This document shows positions 7,216 through 13,994 of a stretch of 22,261 nucleotides of DNA, in pieces. A model generated the notes under the pieces. That model was given only the letters and a program-made list of their open reading frames with translations. It was not told where the DNA came from and did no database searches. The stretch lies in assembly GCF_000716445.1 (NCBI RefSeq), contig NZ_JNWK01000086.1:1-22261 (forward strand), written 5' to 3'. Position 1 is the stretch's first letter, and each line of letters opens with the position of its first letter. The stretch comes from Streptomyces wedmorensis (GTDB lineage Bacteria > Actinomycetota > Actinomycetes > Streptomycetales > Streptomycetaceae). The position numbers and the translations under genes were made by a program.

Positions 7216-9390
7216 ATGAGCGAGAGCACCACCATCCGCTGGGAACAGGACGCGACCGGGATCGTCACCCTCGTCCTCGACGACCCGAACCAGTCCGCCA
7301 ACACCATGAACCAGGCCTTCCGGGCCTCGATCAAGGCGATCGCCGACCGAGTCGAGGCCGAGAAGGACTCCATCCGCGGCATCATCTACACCTCCGCCAA
7401 GAAGACCTTCTTCGCCGGCGGCGACCTCAAGGACATGATCAAGGCGGGCCCCGAGCACGCCCAGGACATCTTCGACTCCGCCATCGAGATCAAGAACGCG
7501 CTGCGCCGGATCGAGACCCTCGGCAAGCCCGTCGTCGCGGCCGTCAACGGCGCCGCGCTCGGCGGCGGCTACGAGATCGCCCTCGCCTCCCACCACCGCG
7601 TCGCCCTCGACGCCCCCGGCTCCAAGATCGGCCTGCCCGAGGTCACCCTCGGCCTGCTCCCGGGCGGCGGAGGCGTCGCCCGCACCGTACGCCTCATGGG
7701 CATCACCGACGCCCTGCTCAAGGTCCTGCTCCAGGGCACCCAGTACAACCCGAAGCGCGCCCTCGACAACGGCCTCGTGCACGAGATCGCGGCCACCCCC
7801 GAGGAGATGATGGCCAAGGCCATCGCCTTCATCGACGCGCACCCCGAGTCCCACCAGCCCTGGGACGTCCCCGGCCACCGGATCCCCGGCGGCACCCCGT
7901 CGAACCCGAAGTTCGCCGCCAACCTGCCGGCCTTCCCGGCCAACCTGCGCAAGCAGCTGAACGGCGCGCCCTACCCGGCGCCCCGCGCCATCATGGCCGC
8001 CGCCGTCGAGGGCTCCCAGGTCGACTTCGAGACCGCGCTCGTCATCGAGAGCCGCTACTTCACCGAGCTGGTCATCGGCCAGACCGCGAAGAACATGATC
8101 CAGGCGTTCTTCTTCGACCTCCAGGCGGTGAACTCCGGCGCGAGCCGCCCCAAGGGCGTGGAGAAGCGCCAGGTCCGCAAGGTCGCCGTGCTCGGCGCGG
8201 GCATGATGGGCGCCGGCATCGCGTACTCCTGCGCCCGTTCCGGCATCGAGGTCGTCCTCAAGGACGTCTCCGCCGAGTCCGCCGCCAAGGGCAAGGCGTA
8301 CTCCGAGAAGCTCTGCGCCAAGGCCGTCTCGCGCGGCCGCACCACCCAGGAGAAGGCCGACGCGCTCCTCGCCCGGATCACCCCCACCGGCGACGCCGCC
8401 GACCTCGCGGGCTGCGACGCGGTCATCGAGGCGGTCTTCGAGGACACCGCGCTCAAGCACAAGGTGTTCCAGGAGATCCAGCACGTCGTCGCCCCCGACG
8501 CCCTCCTGTGCTCCAACACCTCGACCCTCCCGATCTCCGTCCTCGCCGAGGGCGTCGAGCGCCAGACCGACTTCATCGGACTGCACTTCTTCTCGCCCGT
8601 CGACAAGATGCCGCTCGTCGAGATCATCAAGGGCGAGCGGACCGGCGACGAGGCACTGGCCCGCGCCTTCGACCTGGTCCGGCAGATCAACAAGACCCCG
8701 ATCGTCGTGAACGACTCGCGCGGCTTCTTCACCTCCCGGGTGATCGGCCACTTCATCAACGAAGGCGTCGCCATGGTCGGCGAGGGCATCGAGCCCGCCT
8801 CGATCGAGCAGGCCGCCGCGCAGGCCGGCTACCCGGCCAAGGTCCTCTCCCTCATGGACGAGCTGACCCTCACCCTCCCGCGCAAGATCCGCAACGAGAC
8901 GAGGAAGGCGATCGAGGACGAGGGCGGCACCTGGGTCACGCACCCGGGCGAGGCCGTCATCGACCGCATGGTCGACGAGTTCGGCCGCCCCGGCCGCAGC
9001 GGCGGCGCCGGCTTCTACGAGTACGGCGAGGACGGCAAGCGCGGGAAGCTCTGGCCCGGCCTGCGCGAGCACTTCGCCAAGCCCGGGTACGAGATCCCGT
9101 TCCGCGACATGCAGGAGCGGATGCTGTTCTCCGAGGCCCTGGACACCGTCCGCCTCCTGGAGGAGGGCGTCCTCACCTCCGTCGCCGACGCCAACATCGG
9201 CTCCATCATGGGCATCGGATTCCCGGCCTGGACCGGCGGCATCCTCCAGTACGTCAACGGCTACGAAGGCGGCCTCCCCGGCTTCGTCGCCCGCGCCCGC
9301 GAGCTCGCCGCCACCTACGGCGAGCGCTTCGCCCCGCCCGCCCTGCTGCTGGAGAAGGCCGAGCGCGGCGAGGTCTTCACCGACTCCTGA
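7216..9390 (+). CDS. fadB: Bifunctional enoyl-CoA hydratase / 3-hydroxyacyl-CoA dehydrogenase (FadB)
   Basis: A 724-residue fusion of the two middle beta-oxidation steps, full length for the FadB family. The N-terminal crotonase domain (about 1-200) has the oxyanion segment FFAGGDLKDM, then Glu120 in LGGGYEIALAS and Glu142 in KIGLPEVTLGLLPGGGG, the two hydratase acids. A linker leads to the NAD-binding domain from residue 321, with VAVLGAGMMGAGIAYS (323-338). The dehydrogenase His457 and Glu469 lie in LHFFSPVDKMPLVEII. Two C-terminal dimerisation repeats follow, the first starting at VVNDSRGFFTSRV. It acts with the thiolase just upstream (38 nt), probably as a multienzyme complex. The ATG at 7216 is preceded by a GGAG ribosome site at 7201-7204. 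It is the last gene of the operon. Confidence 0.97.
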   Translation: MSESTTIRWEQDATGIVTLVLDDPNQSANTMNQAFRASIKAIADRVEAEKDSIRGIIYTSAKKTFFAGGDLKDMIKAGPEHAQDIFDSAIEIKNALRRIETLGKPVVAAVNGAALGGGYEIALASHHRVALDAPGSKIGLPEVTLGLLPGGGGVARTVRLMGITDALLKVLLQGTQYNPKRALDNGLVHEIAATPEEMMAKAIAFIDAHPESHQPWDVPGHRIPGGTPSNPKFAANLPAFPANLRKQLNGAPYPAPRAIMAAAVEGSQVDFETALVIESRYFTELVIGQTAKNMIQAFFFDLQAVNSGASRPKGVEKRQVRKVAVLGAGMMGAGIAYSCARSGIEVVLKDVSAESAAKGKAYSEKLCAKAVSRGRTTQEKADALLARITPTGDAADLAGCDAVIEAVFEDTALKHKVFQEIQHVVAPDALLCSNTSTLPISVLAEGVERQTDFIGLHFFSPVDKMPLVEIIKGERTGDEALARAFDLVRQINKTPIVVNDSRGFFTSRVIGHFINEGVAMVGEGIEPASIEQAAAQAGYPAKVLSLMDELTLTLPRKIRNETRKAIEDEGGTWVTHPGEAVIDRMVDEFGRPGRSGGAGFYEYGEDGKRGKLWPGLREHFAKPGYEIPFRDMQERMLFSEALDTVRLLEEGVLTSVADANIGSIMGIGFPAWTGGILQYVNGYEGGLPGFVARARELAATYGERFAPPALLLEKAERGEVFTDS

Positions 9391-9445
9391 CCGCGTCCGC
9401 GGGCCGCGGGGCCCCACCCGGAGCCGGCCGGTTCCGGGCCGGGGC
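9391..9445. terminator. Possible bidirectional terminator between convergent fadB and merR
   Basis: The 55-nt convergent gap is dense in G/C inverted repeats: CCGCG-GGC-CGCGG near 9398-9410, and an imperfect larger stem from GAGCCGGCC to GGCCGGGGCTC. There is no T-run, as is common for Streptomyces terminators. The position favours a terminator; the stems are not perfect. Confidence 0.35.
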
Positions 9446-10180
9446 TCACCGGCTCCGGAACGCCGTCCTCAGCTCCTCGCTCAGCGAGCGCTGGAACGCC
9501 GTGACGAGGGCCTGGACCACCATCGGCTGCATGTGCGCCGAGAGCGACTTCATCGCGCTCAGATGGTCCGGGTCCTCCCCGCTCTCCCGGTACGGGCTCC
9601 ACACCTCGTCCCGGAAGAGCCGGGAGAGTTCCTGGGCGGCGGCGCGCGCGTGCTCCAGGAGGACGGTCCGGGAGGCCAGGATCGTCTCGTGCTCGATCGG
9701 AACGTCCAGCAACTCCACGCCGAGCCGGAGCAGCGACCCGTCGAGCCGGTACGTGTCGGCCTCGTCGGTCCGGTCCAGCACCCCCATCGCGGCCAGCCGG
9801 GCCACGTCCCGCTCGGTCAGCGCCCGCCCGGCCCGCCGCTCCATCTCCCGCCGCGTGATCGTCTCCGCCGACTCCGGCGCCCACGACGCCACCAGCGCCC
9901 GGTGGATCGCCAGGTCCTGCGCGCTCAGGTCCGCCGGCAACTGCTCCAGATACCGCTCGATCGCCGCCAGCGTCATCCCCTGCCGCTGCAACTCCTCGAT
10001 CAACGCCAGCCGCGACAGGTGCTCCGCCCCGTACCGACCCACCCGCCGCGCCCCGATCACCGGCGGCGGCAACAGCCCCCTCGTCCCGTAGAACCGCACC
10101 GTCCGCACGGTCACCCCGGCCCGCGCCGCCAACTCGTCCACGGTGTAACCGGACTCCTGCGCGTCACTCGCCTGCTCCAT
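9446..10180 (-). CDS. MerR family transcriptional regulator
   Basis: A 244-residue DNA-binding regulator. The MerR-type winged HTH occupies about residues 12-80: YTVDELAARAGVTVRTVRFY is the recognition helix-turn-helix, GLLPPPVIGARRVGRYGAEH the wing, and LIEELQRQGMTLAAIERYL the start of the dimerisation coiled coil. The 160-residue C-terminal part has no cysteines arranged for metal binding, so a metal sensor is unlikely; an organic effector is more probable. MerR-type regulators (for example LiuR in Proteobacteria) control branched-chain and fatty acid catabolism, and this gene ends 55 nt from fadB, so control of the beta-oxidation operon is a reasonable inference. An ACAG-N5-CTGT repeat lies just upstream of its own start. 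The ATG at 10180 fits the family N-terminus. Confidence 0.92.
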   Translation of the reverse strand: MEQASDAQESGYTVDELAARAGVTVRTVRFYGTRGLLPPPVIGARRVGRYGAEHLSRLALIEELQRQGMTLAAIERYLEQLPADLSAQDLAIHRALVASWAPESAETITRREMERRAGRALTERDVARLAAMGVLDRTDEADTYRLDGSLLRLGVELLDVPIEHETILASRTVLLEHARAAAQELSRLFRDEVWSPYRESGEDPDHLSAMKSLSAHMQPMVVQALVTAFQRSLSEELRTAFRSR

Positions 10181-10186
10181 GGTTCA

Positions 10187-10199
10187 ACAGTATTGCTGT
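10187..10199. promoter_or_regulatory. ACAG-N5-CTGT inverted repeat, possible MerR autoregulatory site
   Basis: ACAGTATTGCTGT, an inverted repeat with 4-bp arms and a 5-nt centre, overlapping the proposed -10 element of the merR gene. Its position fits autoregulation. It also lies only 30 nt from the -35 element of the divergent macrodomain gene. Confidence 0.4.
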
Positions 10200-10216
10200 C
10201 TCACCAGCTGTGTAAA
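10187..10216 (-). promoter_or_regulatory. Promoter candidate of merR gene
   Basis: Read on the minus strand: TTTACA (complement of 10211-10216) and TACTGT (complement of 10187-10192) with an 18-nt spacer. The TACTGT ends 6 nt before the ATG, so the transcript would be leaderless or nearly so. Confidence 0.45.
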
Positions 10217-10228
10217 AGAGTGGCGCGA

Positions 10229-10251
10229 CTGTCGGTGGTGGGCCGTAGCGT
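10229..10251 (+). promoter_or_regulatory. RecA-NDp (PafBC-type) DNA-damage promoter of macrodomain gene
   Basis: CTGTCGGTG (10229-10237), exactly 8 nt, then TAGCGT (10246-10251). The consensus is TTGTCRGTG-N8-TANNNT, so only the first base differs. The -10 ends 7 nt before the ATG at 10259, indicating a leaderless message. Confidence 0.65.
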
Positions 10252-10258
10252 GATCGTC

Positions 10259-10741
10259 ATGAACGGGATCACCTGCGTCCGGGGGGACGCGACCGCACCG
10301 GGCGGCAAGGGCGTCAAGATCGTCGCGCACGTCTGCAACGACCTCGGGGGCTGGGGCAAGGGCTTCGTCCTGGCCGTCTCGCGACGCTGGCCGGAACCGG
10401 AGGCGGCCTACCGGCGCTGGCACCGCGAGCGGGCGCGGAACGACTTCGGACTCGGCGCCGCCCAGTTCGTCCAGGTCGGTCCGTACGTCTGGGTGGCCAA
10501 CCTGGTGGGGCAGCGGGGGATGCGGACGGCTCGGAGCACCGGCGCGCCCGTGCGCTACGAGGCGATCGACGCGGCGCTCGGAAGGCTCGCGGACAAGGCG
10601 GTCGAGCTCGGCGCGTCCGTGCACATGCCGCGCATCGGCTGCGGGCTCGCCGGCGGTTCCTGGGCCAAGGTCGAGCCCCTGGTCCTCCGGCGTCTCGTGG
10701 ACCGGGGGATACCGGTCACCGTGTACGACTTCGGCGGGTAA
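10259..10741 (+). CDS. Macrodomain protein, TARG1/DarG-like ADP-ribosyl hydrolase
   Basis: A 160-residue stand-alone macrodomain. It binds ADP-ribose and probably removes it from protein or DNA. Blocks in order: CVRGDAT (6-12) contacting adenine; IVAHVCNDLGGWGKGF (21-36) with Asn27 and the catalytic-loop GKG; MPRIGCGLAGGSW (123-135), the phosphate loop; and the final strand PVTVYDF. The MPRIGCGL...W and terminal TVYD elements are those of the TARG1/DarG class rather than MacroD. The Asp that follows GCGL in TARG1 is Ala131 here, so chemistry may follow the DarG-like lysine (Lys34), which is inference. ATG 10259 is preferred over an in-frame GTG at 10250, because the promoter -10 overlaps that GTG. 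No DarT toxin is adjacent. It is divergent from merR by 78 bp. Confidence 0.88.
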   Translation: MNGITCVRGDATAPGGKGVKIVAHVCNDLGGWGKGFVLAVSRRWPEPEAAYRRWHRERARNDFGLGAAQFVQVGPYVWVANLVGQRGMRTARSTGAPVRYEAIDAALGRLADKAVELGASVHMPRIGCGLAGGSWAKVEPLVLRRLVDRGIPVTVYDFGG

Positions 10742-10769
10742 GGGACGCGGGGGCGGGGTGTCGTCCGGG

Positions 10770-10792
10770 CTGTCGGTGGGGCGGGCTAGAGT
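10770..10792 (+). promoter_or_regulatory. RecA-NDp (PafBC-type) DNA-damage promoter of the tail-anchored protein gene
   Basis: CTGTCGGTG (10770-10778), 8 nt, then TAGAGT (10787-10792), again one mismatch to TTGTCRGTG-N8-TANNNT. Its 9-nt -35 block is identical to the one upstream of the macrodomain gene. Transcription would start near 10799, giving a leader of about 37 nt with a GGGGGAG ribosome site. Confidence 0.65.
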
Positions 10793-10835
10793 CGGCGGCT
10801 GTTCGAGTCGGGGGCTGTGGAGCAGGGGGAGTGGG

Positions 10836-11336
10836 ATGTACGCGCAACTCAGGGAGACGGCGGACGAGTTGGCCGGAGTCCTGTGGCGGGAGCACACCGT
10901 GTACCGGGAGCGGGGCGGTGGGGTGGTGATCCGGGGGGAGCACGTGCGCCGGTGGATCAGCCTCGCGCCGACCGGGGGCAAGGACAGGGCGTTGCTGCGG
11001 GCGGGGCGGATCCTGGACGGGGGGACGACGGCGCCGGCGCGTACGGAGGTGGTCGTGGACCTGACCGCCGGGACGGCGGAGCTGGCGGCGGTGTGCCGCC
11101 GGCTGCTGGCCGACGTGGCGGCGGCCGCCGAGCCCGTCGCGCAGCCGTCCCGGGCCGGAAGGCCGGGGAGGCCGGAGAAGCGCGGAAGGCCGGGCCGGGC
11201 GGCTCGTGCCGCCCGGCCCGGCCGTGGGCCCCGGAAGGAGCGGCACACGAGTGCCGGCTCCTGGGTGGTCCTGCTCTGTGTCGCCGGGGTGGTCGGCGTG
11301 TGGCTCTACAGCGTCTTCGGGTCGTCCCCTTACTGA
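10836..11336 (+). CDS. Tail-anchored membrane protein with AT-hook-like basic linker, function unknown
   Basis: A 166-residue protein of no recognised family. The first 95 residues form an alpha/beta-looking soluble domain, with the strands VVIRGEHVRRWISLAP and RTEVVVDLTAGTAELAAV. Residues 105-137 are a Gly/Pro/Arg-rich linker with KRGRPGR (115-121), resembling the RGRP core of AT-hooks. A single hydrophobic span (143-161, WVVLLCVAGVVGVWLYSVF) ends five residues before the C-terminus, so the soluble part faces the cytoplasm. There is no signal peptide. The ATG at 10836 follows a GGGGGAG ribosome site. It has its own damage-type promoter 95 nt after the macrodomain gene and may also be read through from it. 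The 3' end is only 10 nt from the convergent phosphodiesterase gene. The linker is encoded partly by a perfect hairpin. Confidence 0.75.
   Translation: MYAQLRETADELAGVLWREHTVYRERGGGVVIRGEHVRRWISLAPTGGKDRALLRAGRILDGGTTAPARTEVVVDLTAGTAELAAVCRRLLADVAAAAEPVAQPSRAGRPGRPEKRGRPGRAARAARPGRGPRKERHTSAGSWVVLLCVAGVVGVWLYSVFGSSPY
11188..11223 (+). repeat. Perfect 16-bp hairpin inside the coding region
   Basis: The arms at 11188-11203 and 11208-11223 are exact reverse complements (second arm GCCGCCCGGCCCGGCC) around a TCGT loop. It looks like an intrinsic T-less terminator but lies in codons 118-130 of the tail-anchored protein, just before its membrane span. Confidence 0.7.
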
Positions 11337-11346
11337 GGGGGCCCGG

Positions 11347-12333
11347 TCAGAAGCCGGTGACGGGGTAGTGGTCGGAGAGGTTGGTGTAGGTGTACCGCGT
11401 GCCCCAGCTGGAGACCGTCCACGGGGCGCTCTGCTCCAGGACCACGTGGTTGGTCCAGCCGGCGGGGCGGGCGTTCCCGGCCCGGTAGAGGACGTAGTCG
11501 AGGTCCTCGCGCGGGTCGTCCGGGTAGCGCTCGGAGGCGATCGAGTTCAGCTCGGTGTCGAAGGAGTACGGGTGGCCGGTGCGGGCGTCGGCCCCGGCCA
11601 GGCCCGCGTCGGCGAGCATCGTGCCGTACTCGGGGGTGTGCGAGTCGACGTTCATGTCGCCGGCGACGATGACCTGCTCGCCCGCCGGGATGTTCTTGGC
11701 GTCGAGGAAGGCGTCGATCGCCTTGAACTGGCGGCTGCGCATCTGCGCCGCCTCGCCCGCCGAGCACCCGGGGTCGGTGGACTGGGCGTGGGTGCCGACC
11801 ACGTGGACCCGGCTGCCGGCGACGTCCAGGACGGTGTAGGCGAAGCCCTTGTTCGAGTACCAGTCGGCGCCGCACGCGTCCTTGTAGACGTACTGCTCCT
11901 TGCGGACGATCGGCCACTTGCTGAGGATTGTCACCCCGCCGTCCTCGGGCGTGGTCGTGGAGTACGCCCCGCCGGTCGCGTCCCAGCCGGTCTTGCTGCG
12001 GCCCATGACGGGGGTCTGGTACGGGTACTGCGCGGCGGCGTTCGCCTTGAGGGCGTCCGACGCGGAGTTGTCGAAGGCCTCCTGGACGACCACGACGTCC
12101 TGCCCCTGGAAGAAGGGGGCGGCGGGTATCGCCTTGGCCCGGTGGTCCTGGCCCCAGTTCGGGTAGAGCGTCTTGGAGAAGAGGAACGTGTTGTAGGTGA
12201 GGACCTTCAGCCGGGGGGCCTCGGCAGCCGCGGAGGAGGCGGACGCGGCCGGGGCGGCGGCCGCCAGGGTGGCGGCGGCGAGCGCGAGGGAGAGGGCGGC
12301 ACCGGGGACGCGACGGAACGCGGCGATCGACAC
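11347..12333 (-). CDS. Secreted sphingomyelinase C-like phosphodiesterase (EEP/DNase I fold)
   Basis: A 328-residue exported metal-dependent phosphodiesterase of the endonuclease/exonuclease/phosphatase superfamily, closest to bacterial neutral sphingomyelinase, which releases phosphocholine from sphingomyelin. The Sec signal peptide is residues 1 to about 33 (cleavage after ASAS or ASA). Catalytic set: Asn48 in LTYNTFLFS, Glu85 in VVVQEAFDN, His182 in VGTHAQS, Asp226 and Asn228 in VAGDMNVDS, and His322 in LSDHYPV. Cys154 and Cys190 are placed for the family disulfide. Length matches Gram-positive sphingomyelinases. Start chosen: GTG at 12333, with AGGAG five bases before; a longer frame to 12378 lacks a ribosome site and would bury the signal peptide. 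A shared sequence element lies upstream at 12391. Other EEP phospholipases are possible alternatives. Confidence 0.88.
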   Translation of the reverse strand: MSIAAFRRVPGAALSLALAAATLAAAAPAASASSAAAEAPRLKVLTYNTFLFSKTLYPNWGQDHRAKAIPAAPFFQGQDVVVVQEAFDNSASDALKANAAAQYPYQTPVMGRSKTGWDATGGAYSTTTPEDGGVTILSKWPIVRKEQYVYKDACGADWYSNKGFAYTVLDVAGSRVHVVGTHAQSTDPGCSAGEAAQMRSRQFKAIDAFLDAKNIPAGEQVIVAGDMNVDSHTPEYGTMLADAGLAGADARTGHPYSFDTELNSIASERYPDDPREDLDYVLYRAGNARPAGWTNHVVLEQSAPWTVSSWGTRYTYTNLSDHYPVTGF

Positions 12334-12390
12334 GTGAACTCCTGTGGAGACGTGGGGGGTTGGGCTGGCGCCGCACATACAATCAGCCGT

Positions 12391-12408
12391 GGTTACCTTC
12401 CGGTAGCC
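12391..12408. promoter_or_regulatory. GGTTACC-N4-GGTAGCC inverted repeat, shared element copy A
   Basis: Arms of 7 bp with one mismatch around TTCC. The core TTACCTTCCGGTA (12393-12405) recurs with two changes at 19182-19194 before another secreted-protein gene. It lies 58 nt upstream of the sphingomyelinase GTG and 96 nt upstream of the b-subunit gene. Confidence 0.4.
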
Positions 12409-12491
12409 TTTGGGTGCCGGGAATCTTGCCGAGCGAGCACGATCACGCCAACTCTCCTCCCGGTGTCGGAATTGTCCTTGTTTGAACCAGG

Positions 12492-12497
12492 TAGAAT
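12492..12497 (+). promoter_or_regulatory. -10 element TAGAAT of the orphan b-subunit gene
   Basis: A good -10 hexamer ending 6 nt before the ATG at 12504, with no ribosome site in between, so a leaderless transcript is likely. No convincing -35 at optimal spacing: TTGTCC at 12472-12477 would leave only 14 nt. Confidence 0.45.
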
Positions 12498-12503
12498 GCG
12501 CGC

Positions 12504-12989
12504 ATGACCCTCGCGAACTCGCAGATCTTCAAGACGGACCTCGGTCCCCTCAACCCCGTCTGGGCCGAGCTCATCCTCGGCCTCGTGGTGTTCGGACTGA
12601 CCTTCCTCATCCTGGCGAAGGGCATCCTGCCGAAGATCAAGCGGACCCTCGAGGAGCGCGAGGACGCCATCGACGGCGGCACCGACCGCGCCGACGACCT
12701 GCGCGCCGAGGCCACGCGGATCCGTGAGCAGTACGAGGCGGAGCTCGCCGAGGCCCGCCACGACGCCGCGCGCATCCGCTCCCGCGCCACCGAGGAGGGC
12801 TCGGCCGCCATCGCCGCCGCCCGCGCCGAGGGCATCGCCGAGCGCGACGCCATCGTCGCCGCCGGCGTCGAGAAGATCGCCGCCGAGCGCGCCGCCGCCG
12901 AGCGCGAGCTCACCGCGGACGTCGACGCCTGGGCCCACGCCCTCGCCGCCCGCATCGTCGGCGAGCCGGTCGGCGCCGACCGCGGCTGA
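12504..12989 (+). CDS. Orphan F0 ATP synthase b-subunit-like protein
   Basis: A 161-residue protein with the layout of the ATP-synthase b subunit (AtpF). A short periplasmic N-terminus (MTLANSQIFKTDLGPLNP) precedes one membrane span, AELILGLVVFGLTFLILA (about 21-38). Then come the conserved polar hinge KGILPKIKRTLEEREDAIDGG and a long charged, Ala-rich coiled coil to the end. It is shorter than the usual Streptomyces AtpF (about 180 residues) and lacks the C-terminal delta-subunit-binding end. No other ATP-synthase genes are nearby, so this is a paralogue outside the atp operon. It may be an alternative stator, or a stand-alone membrane coiled coil. A possible leaderless promoter precedes it and a strong terminator follows, so it is monocistronic. 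Confidence 0.85.
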   Translation: MTLANSQIFKTDLGPLNPVWAELILGLVVFGLTFLILAKGILPKIKRTLEEREDAIDGGTDRADDLRAEATRIREQYEAELAEARHDAARIRSRATEEGSAAIAAARAEGIAERDAIVAAGVEKIAAERAAAERELTADVDAWAHALAARIVGEPVGADRG

Positions 12990-13006
12990 CCCGTACACCC
13001 CACAGA

Positions 13007-13046
13007 GGGGCCGTCGCCCGGCCGCGAGAGCCCGGGCGACGGCCCC
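13007..13046 (+). terminator. Strong intrinsic terminator after b-subunit gene
   Basis: GGGGCCGTCGCCCGG (13007-13021) and its exact reverse complement (13032-13046) form a 15-bp stem with a 10-nt loop, followed by TTCG. It starts 18 nt after the stop codon. Confidence 0.85.
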
Positions 13047-13088
13047 TTCGTCGTGAGTGGCAGCCTGGAACAGAGGAGGAGAGGAACC

Positions 13089-13970
13089 ATGCCGACCGGG
13101 ACGCACCCCGACCGGGCCCCGTCCGACGACCCGGCACCACCGCCCGTCGGCGGGGTGCTGTGGACCGTCGCCGGTGACATCCGGGCACTCCTCATGCTGC
13201 CCGCCGCCCTCGCCATGCAGGTCGCCCACCCCGCGATCGGTGCCGGAGTCGACGAGCACTCCGTCTTCCGCACCGATCCCTGGGGCCGCGGCGAACGCTC
13301 CCTGCGCTCGGTCCAGCTGTGGATCTACGGAGGCGAGGACGCGGCGCGGGAAGGCCGCCGGCTCCGGGAGCTGCACCGGGACATCCGGGGCACCGACGCC
13401 CACGGCCGCCGCTACCACGCGCTCACCCCGGCCTACTACTCCTGGGTGCACGCGACGGGATTCCCGGTCTACCTGCGCGGGCTCGGCCTCCTCGCCCGCC
13501 CCCTCACCGAGCCGCAGCAGCGGCAGCTGTACGCCGAGTGGCTCCAGGTCGGCCGGGTCCTCGGCATCCACGACCGGGACATGCCGCAGACGATCGAGGA
13601 GTTCTGGCCGTACTACCGCAAGGTCCTCGCCGACGAGCTGGAGGCGACCGTCGTCGTGCGGGAGCTGCTCGACACCGACCTCCCGGTGCCCGCCCCGGAC
13701 CGCGGCCCGCTGCCCGTCCGGCTCGCCCTCCGGCTCCTCTGGCCCGCCCTGCGCCGCCCGTTCCTGCGGCTGCGCGCCTTCCTCACCGTCGGCCTGATGC
13801 CGGGGGACGCCCGGGAGGCCATCGGTCTGGAGTGGACCGACGCCCAGGAGCGGACACTGCGCCGGTACGCCCGGATCGTCCGGGCCGTCGTGCCCGTCCT
13901 GCCCGAACGGCTCCGCTACCTGCCCCTGGCCAGGAAGGCGCGCGAGGCCGCCCGCAGCGCCGCGCGCTGA
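13089..13970 (+). CDS. Oxygenase MpaB family protein (DUF2236)
   Basis: A 293-residue protein of the DUF2236/MpaB group. Its relatives include the latex-clearing protein and the fungal mycophenolate side-chain oxygenase MpaB, and are b-type haem oxygenases or predicted as such. Conserved landmarks: an N-terminal helix with LLMLPAALAMQVAHPAIGAGVDEHSVF (His47, His57), the middle helix LTPAYYSWVHATGFPVY (His121, a candidate haem ligand or proximal site), then AEWLQVGRVLGI and a C-terminal helical bundle. There is no signal peptide and no complete membrane span. The ATG at 13089 is preceded by an excellent GAGGAGGAG ribosome site, so the in-frame GTG at 13053 is rejected. The substrate is unknown. 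It is convergent with the M1 peptidase gene, 24 nt apart. Confidence 0.87.
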   Translation: MPTGTHPDRAPSDDPAPPPVGGVLWTVAGDIRALLMLPAALAMQVAHPAIGAGVDEHSVFRTDPWGRGERSLRSVQLWIYGGEDAAREGRRLRELHRDIRGTDAHGRRYHALTPAYYSWVHATGFPVYLRGLGLLARPLTEPQQRQLYAEWLQVGRVLGIHDRDMPQTIEEFWPYYRKVLADELEATVVVRELLDTDLPVPAPDRGPLPVRLALRLLWPALRRPFLRLRAFLTVGLMPGDAREAIGLEWTDAQERTLRRYARIVRAVVPVLPERLRYLPLARKAREAARSAAR

Positions 13971-13994
13971 CGGACGGCCCGGTCACGGCAGGGC

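Noticed and set aside
11326..11340. CCCCT-N5-AGGGG stem at the 3' end of the tail-anchored protein gene
   Set aside because: A 5-bp stem overlapping the stop codon is too weak to call a terminator.
13053..13088. GTG start extending the MpaB-family protein by 12 residues
   Set aside because: The ATG at 13089 has a far better ribosome site and the extension sits next to the preceding terminator.
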